Below the pieces are notes generated by a model that made no database searches, was not told the origin of the DNA, and saw only the letters and a program-made list of their open reading frames with translations. Positions 10,342 through 19,865 of a stretch of 64,000 nt of DNA are shown piece by piece (positions within the stretch are counted from its first letter, which is position 1; every line of letters starts with the position of its first letter). The DNA lies in assembly GCA_025449115.1 (NCBI GenBank), contig JAHLKC010000003.1, forward strand, positions 186,001 to 250,000. Direction: 5' to 3'. Origin of the DNA: Chytridium lagenaria. Its lineage: Eukaryota; Chytridiomycota; Chytridiomycetes; Chytridiales; Chytridiaceae. The position numbers and the translations under genes are program-made.

Positions 10342-11273
10342 TGTGATCTTCTCTTGACCCATCCCTCCCTACCTAGCTTCGACTAGGGGGTAGGGGAGAA
10401 GAGTAAAGGAGTTGCTCCAGCAGAGCAAGTCCACAGAGCACCTAGGGACAGGATGTACTCCTGAATCTAAGTGATGTTAATTGTTTGGCGATGGTGTGGG
10501 TGAGTGATCGCGAGATTCTGCTTAATAAAGGGAGAAGGGAACGTGTTTAGTATCTTCTATGTCGACTTACCTTGCTAATAAACCAATATGAGCACCAGAT
10601 CGTCTCCTGGCGATCGGGGAGGCTGAAAGCCTCCTTGCCTTCCTGCTATGGCACCTTTTGGAACGTGAAGATCTCGTTGCCTCACGAGCTGGCACAGGGT
10701 AACCTCACTCATCACCTGCCTGCAGCGTCGATCACCGGCTCGGGGATCATCAGAGGTGGAATGTAGCCGACCAAGCCTAAGCTAAGGACACTGACAATGA
10801 GGAGGACCCTTGGGCTCCCATCGCAGCCTTCTGCTTCAAACAGCTGGATTGCGGCTTCACCAGGTGGCAGGGGTAGAGGGGTGGGCTGCCATCCAAGAAG
10901 GAGTGAAGGGAGATCACGGCGAGCCACGCGCGTGAGATAGAGGATGGGGAATCAACTCAATATCAACTACTTATTCAACATGTACAAATTAAATCAAGAA
11001 ATCTCTCATATTAAAGTAATACACAAAATACAAATAAATAATAGACACAACATATGCACACACATATAAACGGCACATATGCGCGCCACCTCCTTCAATA
11101 AAAACCCTATAAACGTGGGAAAAAAGTATATATAAAAAACCCAAAGGGAAAAGAAGGGAGGATTCAATATGACGCGTAAATATACGCGTCGACGCGGATA
11201 TAACGGAACTCAACAGACTTAGGCAAAATGTCCTTATGAGCCATAGGCCATGTGAATAATGTAATTCTTCACA
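10342..11273 (-). repeat. LTR (3' LTR in element orientation)
   Basis: 932 bp, nearly identical to 16258-17189. It contains a GACGCGTA...TACGCGTC inverted repeat at 11171-11190 and TATATATA-rich sequence near 11130. The 71-aa open frame inside it on the minus strand is not a gene. Confidence 0.9.
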
Positions 11274-11286
11274 TTCTCCCGTTTTT
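11274..11286 (-). other. Polypurine tract of the LTR element
   Basis: On the minus strand AAAAACGGGAGAA (one non-purine) directly precedes the 3' LTR. This is the expected position of the plus-strand primer in reverse transcription. Confidence 0.6.
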
Positions 11287-11329
11287 AAGAAAAGACTTAC
11301 GTAAGAAAAGTCTAACTTAGTTGTCAGAA

Positions 11330-11600
11330 GTATAAGAACTATCTGTATATATATCAGAGCTTGCATTATGAGCAAGTCTATAAGGCCAAGTATTGGCAAG
11401 AGTTATATAATTGTTACCGTCTAGCATTTCTACAGCTAAAGGTACTTCAAAGTTATTATCAGGATAATCATTATCCAGATTATTATCAATATCAGGTTCC
11501 GACTGAGGAACTTCAATTTTAATAGCATTCTGGTCATCAGAATCTATAGGCGCTGCCTGCCGTAAAGAACGTTTTGCCTTGCACTTCTATTATTTGCAGA
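11330..11600 (-). CDS. Acidic C-terminal reading frame of the LTR element
   Basis: Minus-strand frame with DSDDQNAIKIEVPQSEPDID and then VEMLDGNNYITLANTWPYRL, ending near 11320. It follows the AP-endonuclease-like segment, after another short coding stretch at 11600-11690. The composition is acidic and no domain was recognised. It probably formed the end of the same polyprotein before frame breaks. Confidence 0.35.
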
Positions 11601-11706
11601 AGGCCCGGGGTTGTTTGGGCTTTGTGCGGCGTGCCTTGATCAGGTAGGTCAAGTGCCGGCAAAAAGATCATGTTATCATAATTGTTATGGTGAGCATCAC
11701 TGTACT

Positions 11707-12692
11707 CTAAACTAATGCAACCATCTCATGGTCAGTCAGGGATGCCTCAAAATTGTGGTTGAAATTCCATTTGCAAGGAAGTCGTTTATCTACAAAGGTG
11801 TAGTTTATTCTCCAAACAGCTTTATAAAATTCTGTTGGATCATGCCAAGTATATCCTGGCGTATGCGGATATACACATATCACTGAAAGTACGATTATAT
11901 CTTTGCGGACCATGTCATAACACCATTGTGTCCATTTCTTTTGTCGTCAGCATACATCTTCCATCTGCGGACGGATTTCAGTTGTTGCCAAAACTTTTCA
12001 TGACCATCACCGATCATAGTCTCTTGGAAGCAGGCGATGTCACATTCCATTTCATCCAAATATTTAGCAAAGAACTCTGCTCTATTGGATTCGTCACCTT
12101 CAATTCTCTTTGCAAAGTGTTTCTTAACAAGAGCTTGAAGGCTGTTCACATTCCAACTTATAATCTTCAGCTTGGAAGAGCGGAATGGTGTTTGTATATC
12201 ATCAATGGGATATATCTTTTTCATTGACTCTGGTGGGAAGTCGTGGATCATACGAGAAGGAACGTCAGGCAGAGCCGTCGTTCTCTCAACGCCATATATC
12301 TCGCGTAGAGATGGGGGTGAGTCTGCAGTAGTTCTCTTTTCATTGAGGGGTGAGAAGAGCTCACGTATCTCAAGTATTTCGTGAGCGTAAAAACTACTTA
12401 GAGATTTTGGACCGGTGTCAGGCACTGGGTAGTTTACAGCATCTGGTGGTATACCAGCACTAACTGTTATGACATGGGTAATTTGTCCGGGTATGTGCCT
12501 AGGTGCACGAGAAGAGTTACTCTCAGGATCAGGCACCTGGCAAATCCAGAATCGGGCAGTTCCTGTGAACTCCCGTTTTTGATATTCAAATAGTCTGCGT
12601 CTCTCGAGAATGTCCTTCAATCGAGATGACTTTATCCTAAGAAAGACATTGTCAATGAGCTGTTCAGGGAAGATAACTTCACTGGAAAGCAA
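11707..12692 (-). pseudogene. AP-endonuclease/ExoIII-like segment carried by the LTR element, core deleted
   Basis: The 265-codon frame 12692-11895 ends in an exonuclease III/APE-type domain. LKIISWNVNSLQAL supplies the first motif with its Asn, CDIACFQET the metal-binding Glu, and KRNGHNGVMTWSAK the following strand. The adjacent frame 11913-11707 carries VWRINYTFVDKRL and LTDHEMVALV, corresponding to the C-terminal R.DY and final Asp-His block. The stretch between, which should hold the catalytic Tyr and GDFN-type Asp/Asn motif, is absent, so a deletion of very roughly 100 residues joined the two ends. The product is probably inactive. The N-terminal about 170 residues match nothing I know. 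It may be a captured host gene or an original enzyme of this element family. Confidence 0.65.
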
Positions 12693-13243
12693 TGGTCGAT
12701 CAGATCCAAACTCCGTTTTTGAGAAGGAGAAAAGACATGGGCGGGTGGGTGGGTATAATCAATGCTTTAGCATCCTTTGCGTTGAGGTTGGAAGCCACAA
12801 ATGGTCAACATCGTCGAGATTAGGCTTCATTCAGGACGAGCGACTTCTATCGGTCATCCTGGCATCTGCAAATAAGGATGATTTTAAGCCGATCGTCGCT
12901 GAGACAATAAGCAAAAGGTAGAAACGTATGAAGATACGTCAGTTTATTGAGAGAATCAAAAGGACCCATGCAGAACGTGTCCCAGTAAACTACTCAACTG
13001 TTATAACAGTTCCAACTCGCCCAAGAATTAGGAGCAAAGTTTCGGCAAAGGACAGTTGTAAGTTGACAAAGTGTTGTCAAGGTGTTTGTCATCAGCGCTG
13101 TCGTGAAGAAGAAGCGTCGAATGAGTTGTATCCAGGTTTTCACTAGGGAACGGTGTTGTTGTGGATAGACACCACGTAATATTAAATTGCATCTACATAG
13201 GCGACTCGAAGCCCATGGATGCGGTAAGAGCAAAGGGAATCTC

Positions 13244-13597
13244 CTAATAGGGAAAGAGCTGTAGCGGCTGCGGGGTCCGCAGAGGAGGCGTTGGAACCCA
13301 TGGTGAGTACTTTAGGTGCATGACCATCACTAAAGGAGTATTCTTTCCCACATCAGCGTCAACACTCCTGAGAAGGGGGAGAGGAGGTCTGCTGGAAGGG
13401 GTGGAAGAGCCAGAACGAAGCTCACGGTACTGAAGAAGGGTGAGCTTCTTAGTGATTCCTTCAACATCCGACGTCAGATGCTTTGTGTTTGCTAACCCAT
13501 AGACTCTAGGGCGTGACAATGGATGACGGGGTGCTACGGCGAGAAGCAAGAGCAACTGGAGCCACCTGACGGGGGTCGGTGTGGTCATCGTCATCAC
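13244..13597 (-). CDS. Uncharacterised reading frame in the LTR element
   Basis: Contains LTSDVEGITKKLTLLQYREL and a Ser/Pro-rich stretch, lying between the gag-like ORF and the endonuclease segment. No domain recognised. Probably a linker part of the element polyprotein. Confidence 0.25.
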   Translation of the reverse strand: MMTMTTPTPVRWLQLLLLLAVAPRHPLSRPRVYGLANTKHLTSDVEGITKKLTLLQYRELRSGSSTPSSRPPLPLLRSVDADVGKNTPLVMVMHLKYSPWVPTPPLRTPQPLQLFPY

Positions 13598-13843
13598 TGG
13601 CAGAGCCCACAGAGGAAGTGGTGGTGTCGTGAGAGAATCACCATCAACCGAGGAGAGGCTGGTAAGTGGGAGTTGTTCCTTCCCAACGTTGTTGAGGGGA
13701 TGGTTCAGGGGAAGACGGACCTGACTTCTCTGTTTCAGCAGAGCCGGGGAGCTGGTACTGAAGGGACCAAAGGACCGGAGGAGGTGCAGGGGGCGAGGAT
13801 GGATGCCGATGTGAGGTGAGTCGATTACGCATCTCTTTCACCT

Positions 13844-14470
13844 TCATTGACTATTCACCAAGCAGCTGGTGAGGTCGTGCCGTACAGCTACAAGTGCTGC
13901 ATCAGTGTATTCCGTCTCAGCGTCGAGCTGGCGGATATTAAAAGCACCACAGCCCATGAGCATAGCAAGTTCGTTGGTAGAGTCGATTAACATGTCTCGA
14001 ACTCCATTAATTGTTTTGTATAGGCGCTTGCGACGTTCGTCCACGAGAGAGGTGAAAGACTCTAGTCTCTCGTTACGGTAAGCAACGTTACTTTTGAGTT
14101 GTCCCTCATTAATAGTAACTTCAACACCTAGGTCTCCAAGGCGCTGAACGAGATGGAAGACCAAGTCGATGTTGTAGCGGTTGCTACCAAGTGTCCGCTC
14201 AGCTTTGGGGTAGCTGTTGAGCAGAGCGGCCATGCTCGGCATCATCAGCAGGATTGAAGCATGCTGGTGGAGTAAGAGGTGCAGGAGGTACACGACGGCG
14301 CCTAGTGATGAGTATGCGGGGTCAAGGGAGCCCTCAGCACGCTGGCGGATGCTTGGTCCGCGATGAACCCCAAGCAATTCTTCAAAGGAGGTGGATCCTT
14401 GAATTGGGAACAGGAAGACCTCGTCCCATTCGACTACATCAGGTAAGGGTTCTTTCCCTTTGTTTGTCAT
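13844..14470 (-). CDS. Gag-like reading frame of the LTR element
   Basis: 208 codons in the first half of the element in its own orientation, where gag is expected. The sequence is mostly helical, with LVDERRKRLYKTINGVRDML and a hydrophobic LLHLLLHQHASILLMM stretch. No zinc knuckle is visible. The call rests on position and composition, not on homology. Confidence 0.35.
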   Translation of the reverse strand: MTNKGKEPLPDVVEWDEVFLFPIQGSTSFEELLGVHRGPSIRQRAEGSLDPAYSSLGAVVYLLHLLLHQHASILLMMPSMAALLNSYPKAERTLGSNRYNIDLVFHLVQRLGDLGVEVTINEGQLKSNVAYRNERLESFTSLVDERRKRLYKTINGVRDMLIDSTNELAMLMGCGAFNIRQLDAETEYTDAALVAVRHDLTSCLVNSQ

Positions 14471-14725
14471 ATGCTCAGAGGAGGCGGGTTCGAAGCCTGC
14501 CCTGAGCTTGCGGAGGTTGGAGGTGGTTCACCGTCTGAAAAGACACGAACTACTTCATCATCCTCATCCATCGGGTCGTCGTGTGAAGACTCTCGATACA
14601 ATGATGGGAGCGAGGATTGCGGATGAAGATGCTAGGTGAGAAAGGCGGTCTCATCCTTGCTAACACCACCAGGGTGGCGAGAGCCAGAGGAGGCAACGAC
14701 GGTCTTCTTGGCGACTGGGGCCTCT

Positions 14726-15206
14726 CTAGAGAGAGGGGGCGACGATTTGACAAAGCTGAGGAGCCCTGAGGGTCGGAAAGGACCTTCTGATGCTGCCCAG
14801 CTGTTGCACGAGGGTCGAGGACCTTATTCCTCGAGTTTCGCACTCTGATGCGTCAAGGTAAGGGTCCGAGAGCTCGGTTTCCCTTTGTTTTGGTTTCGAA
14901 TAAACCTTGTTAAGTTTTCCTGGCAGATAGGCACCTGGAAGATCGCGCAAGTGGCGCGGAATTCGGAGATGATTCCGTTGGATCTCTCCTTGATGGATGG
15001 GAGGTCCCGCCCTGCCTTGATTTGGAAGAGGCGGGCGTTTCAGGGATCCCAGTCCTGGTAAGTTTAGGGCGCTTTTTATATACTTTGCCGCCATCTTTGC
15101 GCGGGTAGTCATTGCTAGCCCTTGTATTTCCCCGGTCTCGCCAGTTCTTATCTCTAGAGGAGGACACTGGGAAAGCGAGCAGTATAGGCAAGTAAGTGCA
15201 TTGCAA
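14726..15206 (-). CDS. N-terminal reading frames of the LTR element
   Basis: Two overlapping minus-strand frames (15206-14910 and 15112-14726) encode Arg/Ser/Pro-rich sequence (SRQGGTSHPSRRDP; then KVYSKPKQRETELSDPYLDA). Composition suggests a disordered, nucleic-acid-binding N-terminus of Gag split by indels. No domain recognised. Confidence 0.25.
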
Positions 15207-15378
15207 CAGAAGGCATCTGCCGTTTAGCGTACACTTACTTGTAGTAGTTTAAAAAATAAACTAGTTGTCAAAGTTATTTTGTTTATTTTGTTTAATTATA
15301 TGTAAATCATTATTGCCGCATAGGGCATATAATAAAAACAGTTTGTTTATAAACATTTTCGATTATAATCTTGTTGAA

Positions 15379-15497
15379 ATCCTACGATGCCGCGTTGATA
15401 AGCATAACGCTTTTTACAGCGTCGTCGTAGGATAAGTTTTGATTGAGATCCCACCGCACCATCACTCGCTGCAGACTCTAGTCTAGCGCGTGGTGGG
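15379..15497. other. Two adjacent stable hairpins in the element leader
   Basis: Hairpin 1 pairs ATCCTACGA (15379-15387) with TCGTAGGAT (15425-15433) around an inner GCGTT/AACGC stem. Hairpin 2 pairs CCCACC (15450-15455) with GGTGGG (15492-15497) around inner GCT/AGC and AGACT/AGTCT stems. They lie between the primer-binding site and the first gag-like frame, in the presumed RNA leader. Confidence 0.6.
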
Positions 15498-16235
15498 ACA
15501 GGTCACTTTTTGCAAAAATGAATTGTCAAATTATTTTTCGCGAAATTTGGTTAAGTCCAAACTTCGTTAACAAAATAAAATGAAAATAAATTGATTTTTT
15601 CGCGGGGAAACCCCTTTATAATGCAGTTCGAAACTTTTAAACGCGTTTTCTGCAAGCCAATATGAAGCATGCTGCATGGGATGGTGGTCATAACCCATAA
15701 AATAAGAATGACCAGTTTGAAATATAGTATCATAATCATAATAAAAATGAAAATGAAAATGCAAGCTAGAAGCTCGAAAATGAAAGAGATGTATAAAACA
15801 TGCTCAGGATGCGCTTTGAAAAGCGAGGTGAGGCCTAAAAGTCGAGAAATCGAGTTTTAATAGCCAATTTTCTCAGTAGATAATAAGGAAGCCTAAAGGC
15901 TCCATCTAGTGAGGTAGGTATCACATATAGCATGGCCCAGTGGCGTGAGAACGCGACGTGATGGCCATGCAGTGATGATGTGGGCTCTGGTGGGCCTCCC
16001 ATTAAGTCCAGATCATTCTGAGGGATCAGAACAATGACGGACAATGGGAGGTGACACAAAATGATTCTGGGCATGCCGGAGGGAGGTAGGAGGTCCCTGC
16101 ATGCCCATCAACCATCCAGAAGTCCATTTTCAGCAGGGGAACGCGTCCAGATCGGTCCAGAGCGTCGGTGACGTCGATTTTGCGAAAGAAATAAAGCAAA
16201 AGAAGCAAAATTCGACGAGAAACTCACCAGAACAC

Positions 16236-16257
16236 CCATTTTAGGTTGGGCCCCCAC
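16236..16257 (-). other. Primer-binding site of the LTR element
   Basis: On the minus strand TGGGGGCCCAACC starts one base after the 5' LTR. The TGG start fits pairing with a tRNA CCA end; I cannot name the tRNA. Confidence 0.5.
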
Positions 16258-17189
16258 TGTGATCTTCTCTTGACCCATCCCTCCCTACCTAGCTTCGACT
16301 AGGGGGTAGGGGAGAAGAGTAAAGGAGTTGCTCCAGCAGAGCAAGTCCACAGAGCACCTAGGGACAGGATGTACTCCTGAATCTAAGTGATGTTGTTGTT
16401 TGGCGATGGTGTGGGTGAGTGATCGCGAGGTTCTGCTTAATAAAGGGAGAAGGGAACGTGTTTAGTATCTTCTATGTCGACTTACCTTGCTAATAAACCA
16501 ATATGAGCACCAGATCGTCTCCTGGCGATCGGGGATGGCTGAAAGCCTCCTTGCCTTCCTGCTATGGCACCTTTTGGAACGTGATGATCTCGTTGCCTCA
16601 CGAGCTGGCACAGGGTAACCTCACTCATCACCTGCCTGCAGCGTCGATCACCGGCTCGGGGATCATCAGAGGTGGAATGTAGCCGACCAAGCCTAAGCTA
16701 AAGGACACTGACAATGAGGAGGACCCTTGGGCTCCCATCGCAGCCTTCTGCTTCAAACAGCTGGATTGCGGCTTCACCAGGTGGCAGGGGGTAGAGGGTG
16801 GGCTGCCATCCAAGAAGGAGTAAGGGAGATCACGGCGAGGCCACGCGCGTGAGATAGAGGATGGGGAATCACTCAATATCAACACTTAATTCAACAAGGT
16901 ACAAATTAAATCAAGAAATCTCTCATATTAAAGTAATACACAAAATACAAATAAATAATAGACACAACATATGCACACACATATAAACGGCACATATGCG
17001 CGCCACCTCCTTCAATAAAAACCCTATAAACGTGGGGAAAAACTATATATAAAAAACCCAAAGGGAAAAGAAGGGAGGATTCAATATGACGCGTAAATAT
17101 ACGCGTCGACGCGGGATATAACGGAACTCAACGACTTAGACGAATGTCCTTATGAGCCATAGGCCATGTGAATAATGTAATTCTTCACA
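16258..17189 (-). repeat. LTR (5' LTR in element orientation)
   Basis: 932 bp, same termini and internal order as 10342-11273, with scattered small differences such as a shortened TTAATTG stretch and one-base indels. Confidence 0.9.
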
Positions 17190-17361
17190 GTTGCCGTTCA
17201 ACCTTTTCAGATCTTGCTGCTTCATGGTACCGTCTCTTTCACACGTCTTTTGCATTTCTTAACCGCGAGAGCGAAACTTCGTATTCCATCGGTCTTCGTG
17301 TTGGCGGTCAATTGACTGCGCGGACTCTGGCTGACGAAAACACAGTGCTTTTACGCGGGAT
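17190..17361 (+). pseudogene. Exon piece interrupted by the LTR element (3' side)
   Basis: An open frame starting at the target duplication encodes FSDLAASWYRLFHTSFAFLN and continues through GGQLTARTLADENTVLLRG to a GTGAGT donor at about 17366. It is in phase with the frame left of the insertion at 10341. Function unknown. Confidence 0.4.
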
Positions 17362-17541
17362 AATCGGTGAGTACATTTCATGGGTTGAACCTCTTTAACT
17401 TGAAATACATAAGGACTTCTATTTGGAACCTGTGCGACTAATGACAAGGCGATGCTCGAATTGTACGAATATGGAATGACTGTGGTTGTTAACGAGGTAC
17501 TTTTCGTTAAAATATATTTTGCTTGCTAAACGCCATAAACA

Positions 17542-17641
17542 GATCAAAGACATTGTAAATCACGTCTGCGTGTGCCATGCCGTTCCCTTACGAACTGGAC
17601 CGGGAAAACCTATTGTTTGTGATCATCATCTTCTTAAACGT
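17542..17641 (+). pseudogene. Cys/His-rich exon of unknown gene
   Basis: Between an AACAG acceptor and a GTAACC donor the frame reads HVCVCHAVPLRTGPGKPIVC then DHHLLKRECACR. The Cys and His spacing suggests metal binding, but no known finger fits. It lies downstream of the exon broken by the LTR element and may belong to the same gene. Confidence 0.35.
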
Positions 17642-17785
17642 GAATGTGCTTGTCGGTAACCTACGCGTTATTTTGCCGTACCTTATGCTGAATTTGAAAA
17701 TATTCTTTCTTCGCGTGAATGTTCTTGTTCGTAGCCAATGCGTTATTTTGCCAAACCTTATGCTGATATTGAAAATATTGCAATA
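17635..17785 (+). repeat. Imperfect tandem duplication of about 75 bp
   Basis: CGTGAATGTGCTTGT...TGCGTTATTTTGCC...CCTTATGCTGA..TTGAAAATATT occurs twice in a row (about 17635-17707 and 17713-17781). In one frame both units encode RYFAxPYAxxENI, preceded by RECAC or RECSC, so the duplication looks like a protein repeat. Confidence 0.65.
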
Positions 17786-17896
17786 AATGCTCTTTGTATT
17801 CAATAAGCTTTGAACTATGTACTGACTAACAACTCTATTCCAGTATAAACCAGGTTAGTACACTGTTGATTTAATCTAAATTAAGTCGACTTTCAT

Positions 17897-17952
17897 TCCC
17901 GTGACGGGAGCCTTACAAACCGCTGTTACAATGCTACCTCCCGTGACGGGAG
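17897..17952. repeat. CCTCCCGTGACGGGAG palindromes, copies 6-7
   Basis: TCCCGTGACGGGAG at 17897-17910 and CCTCCCGTGACGGGAG at 17937-17952, in the same orientation as the copies at 6.9 and 8.7 kb. They lie just upstream of another exon-like segment. Confidence 0.8.
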
Positions 17953-17992
17953 CCTCATTTCTATTGTAATTGCTAACGATTTCTTTTTCTCT

Positions 17993-18212
17993 AGCTTTCT
18001 GGACCAAAAACAACGACAACATCGAAGGCACTGACTCTTCTGGAATGGATAACGCAGGAAGACACCACCTATTACTTCACACCAACAGAAGAAACCGTTA
18101 TTGCAATGCAATATTTAATGTCGTTGGTAATGACGCCAACATATGCTGCTGACGAACAATGGCAATATTTCATCGACTTCATACCATCCAACAATGCTCC
18201 GAATCTTGTGTA
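17993..18212 (+). pseudogene. Terminal exon of unknown accessory gene
   Basis: After a TTTCTCTAG acceptor an open frame runs to a TAA at 18210-18212. It includes ALTLLEWITQEDTTYYFTPT and YAADEQWQYFIDFIPSNN. Codon use looks coding, but I recognise no family. It is probably the end of the gene interrupted at 10341/17190. Confidence 0.4.
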
Positions 18213-19065
18213 ACGTCGTACAACGAAAAGGACTCTAAAAAAAAAAAGTTGCAAAGAAACTCAACTTAACAAATATCATTCAAGTAAGATAGAAACATGA
18301 AAAATACAAGTAAATATACATACATCTTCTACATATGTATATAATAATATAAGAACAACAAAAATAAGAAAATAAAAAGTATTTATAAAATTATTAAAGA
18401 TAGAATAAAATAAAAATTAAAAAAATGATATGCAATGCAATGCAAAAAAAATAAAAATAAAAAAAAATTAAAATATATTTCTTCAATCTCTTGAACTCTT
18501 CCACCTATTGCTTCAATCTCTCAATACTCTCTTCTCCCTACAAAAACACATCCCAAGAGGTTATCGGCGGAGCTCAGTCTGTTCCCAGATTATTGGCTGT
18601 TTCAAAACAGACAAACAAGGCACAACTGACAAATCCAGTTTCTGACAAATACAATGCTCAAAATTGCATGCAGAACAGCAATTCGAACTCACTTTTGATC
18701 ACTTTACTATTACCATCACCACTCGTCAACAGCCATGACTGCCAGCAAGACCCATCGTTAACATTGCCATCACCAGCGACACCGTCTGTCCATGTTAGTA
18801 ATCCTAGCACCCGCCCATTGTGCTTCATTTCATCTACATTCCTGTCGGACTCCACCATCATTCATTCATACCCCCTTTTTAAAGGTCCAGCTATTTCTCC
18901 CTTCAACTAATATAGGGTGCTTTGTCGGTAAGCGACGTCTGAAAAAGCGATAAAAAACGTCACCGACCGCGGCCATTCCCCATCCAATTTAATATTGAAT
19001 ACCTCCTCTTATCAGGTAAAGATCTCTCTCTCTTTCCTTGTAACCCCTTAAAGCTCGATCCAACT
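18213..19065. other. AT-rich intergenic stretch without supported gene
   Basis: 18230-18480 is almost pure A/T. The open frame at 18491-18910 is Ser/Pro/Thr-rich without a recognisable domain or signal peptide, so I do not call it. 18910-19065 is the upstream region of the DsbA-like gene. Confidence 0.5.
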
Positions 19066-19680
19066 ATGACCGCCTCCGTCAACAAAATCGCCCGCTACGA
19101 ATCTAAATTTGGTGCCGCCGTTTTTCCGCCATGCTACCCACATGCAACAAGTTGGCCTCGCTGAAAACATCACCTTTTCATACGGCGGCCTGATTGGAAA
19201 CACTCTCGACTCCCACCGGTTGATCGGATGGGCAAAAGGAAAGAATGTGCAGTATGAATTGGTCGAGGAGTTGTTCAAGGATTATTTTGAGAATGAGAAG
19301 GATATTGCGGATAAAGAGGTTTTGGCGGAGGCTGCGGTGAGAGTTGGGATTGATAAGAAAGAGGTAAGGTTTTCGTAGTGAACAGATGCTGACAGTGGGA
19401 ACAGGCTATTGCTTTCCTAGAGTCGAAGGAGGGAACGGACGCTGTTAAAAAGAATTTGGTCAAGAACAGAAATGAGGGTATCCAAGGTGTCCCGTTCTAT
19501 GTTATTAACAACAAGTACCGGGTGAGCGGTGCGCAAGAACCAGAGAGCTTCATCCAGGTACCTGACTCGTTTTATTTACTTCATACATGCATATGGACGC
19601 TTTTCTCATCGCTTGCTTTTTCATGTTGAACCAAATAGATTTTTGAAAAACTCGCAGCGCAGGGCCAGACATCCCTCTGA
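19066..19680 (+). CDS. DsbA/FrnE-like thioredoxin-fold oxidoreductase, N-terminally short
   Basis: Member of the DSBA-like (FrnE, 2-hydroxychromene-2-carboxylate isomerase) family. Seen: MTASVNKIARYESKFGA, then ITFSYGGLIGNTLDSHRLI, the family's helical insertion, VEELFKDYFENEKDI, and GIQGVPFYVINNKYRVSGAQ, the cis-Pro loop and final strand. Introns are at 19364-19404 and about 19558-19638. Two one-base frame breaks near 19120 and 19150 are consistent with missing bases. The product starts inside the domain: the first strand and the CxxC/CPWC-type active site normally found about 50 residues further upstream are absent. No upstream exon with them is visible. Either the start lies in an unrecognised exon or the copy lost its redox motif. 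Confidence 0.7.
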
Positions 19681-19865
19681 GGCGCAGGCGTTCCGAAAGC
19701 TGCCTGTTTGGGGGTGGTGTATCAATCAGTTAAGGCGATTAATGGTCGTTTTGTGCAAGTCGCGACGTTGTTGACGAGTTTTTCCAGAGACGAGTAATAT
19801 TCCGTATTTGCCGTCCTATTTCCATAATGTTATTCCACTTGCAAATATATATCTGAGAAAAAGGC

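Larger units (their letters stand above)
10342..17189 (-). mobile_element. Non-autonomous LTR retroelement, 6,848 bp, inserted on the minus strand
   Basis: Two direct 932-bp repeats (10342-11273 and 16258-17189) start TGTGATC and end TTCACA, giving TG...CA termini. They flank 4,984 bp. GTTG precedes the left copy (10338-10341) and follows the right one (17190-17193), giving a 4-bp target duplication. Orientation is minus: a primer-binding-site-like TGGGGGCCCAACC abuts the right LTR, and a purine tract abuts the left LTR. The LTRs differ by a few small indels, so the insertion looks young. Coding segments inside are a gag-like ORF and an AP-endonuclease-like segment. I found no reverse transcriptase, RNase H, protease or integrase motifs in any frame. 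It must have moved with enzymes from another element. A deletion derivative of a full-length element is the main alternative. Confidence 0.85.

Noticed and set aside
10712..10927. 71-codon frame in the LTR, also present in the second LTR
   Set aside because: It lies entirely in the LTR and is changed by small indels between the two copies; not a conserved protein.
14485..14508. GCGGGTTCGAAGCCTGC resembling a tRNA T-arm
   Set aside because: No acceptor, D-arm or anticodon stem is found upstream, and the region is inside the gag-like part of the LTR element.
15379..15433. tRNA-like stem with 9-bp arms
   Set aside because: The closed structure is only 55 nt, has no T-arm GTTCGA-type loop and lies in the retroelement leader, so it is a hairpin and not a tRNA.
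6909..17952. CRISPR-like array from the repeated palindromes
   Set aside because: Spacing is irregular (about 27 bp to 9 kb), the units are 15 bp and the genome is eukaryotic.
6900..18215. Giant Starship-type or Maverick element
   Set aside because: No tyrosine-recombinase captain, DNA polymerase or capsid-like gene is visible; the content fits Helitron remnants plus an LTR insertion.
18491..18910. 139-codon Ser/Pro-rich open frame
   Set aside because: No domain, signal peptide or splice context, next to nearly pure AT sequence. Probably a chance frame.
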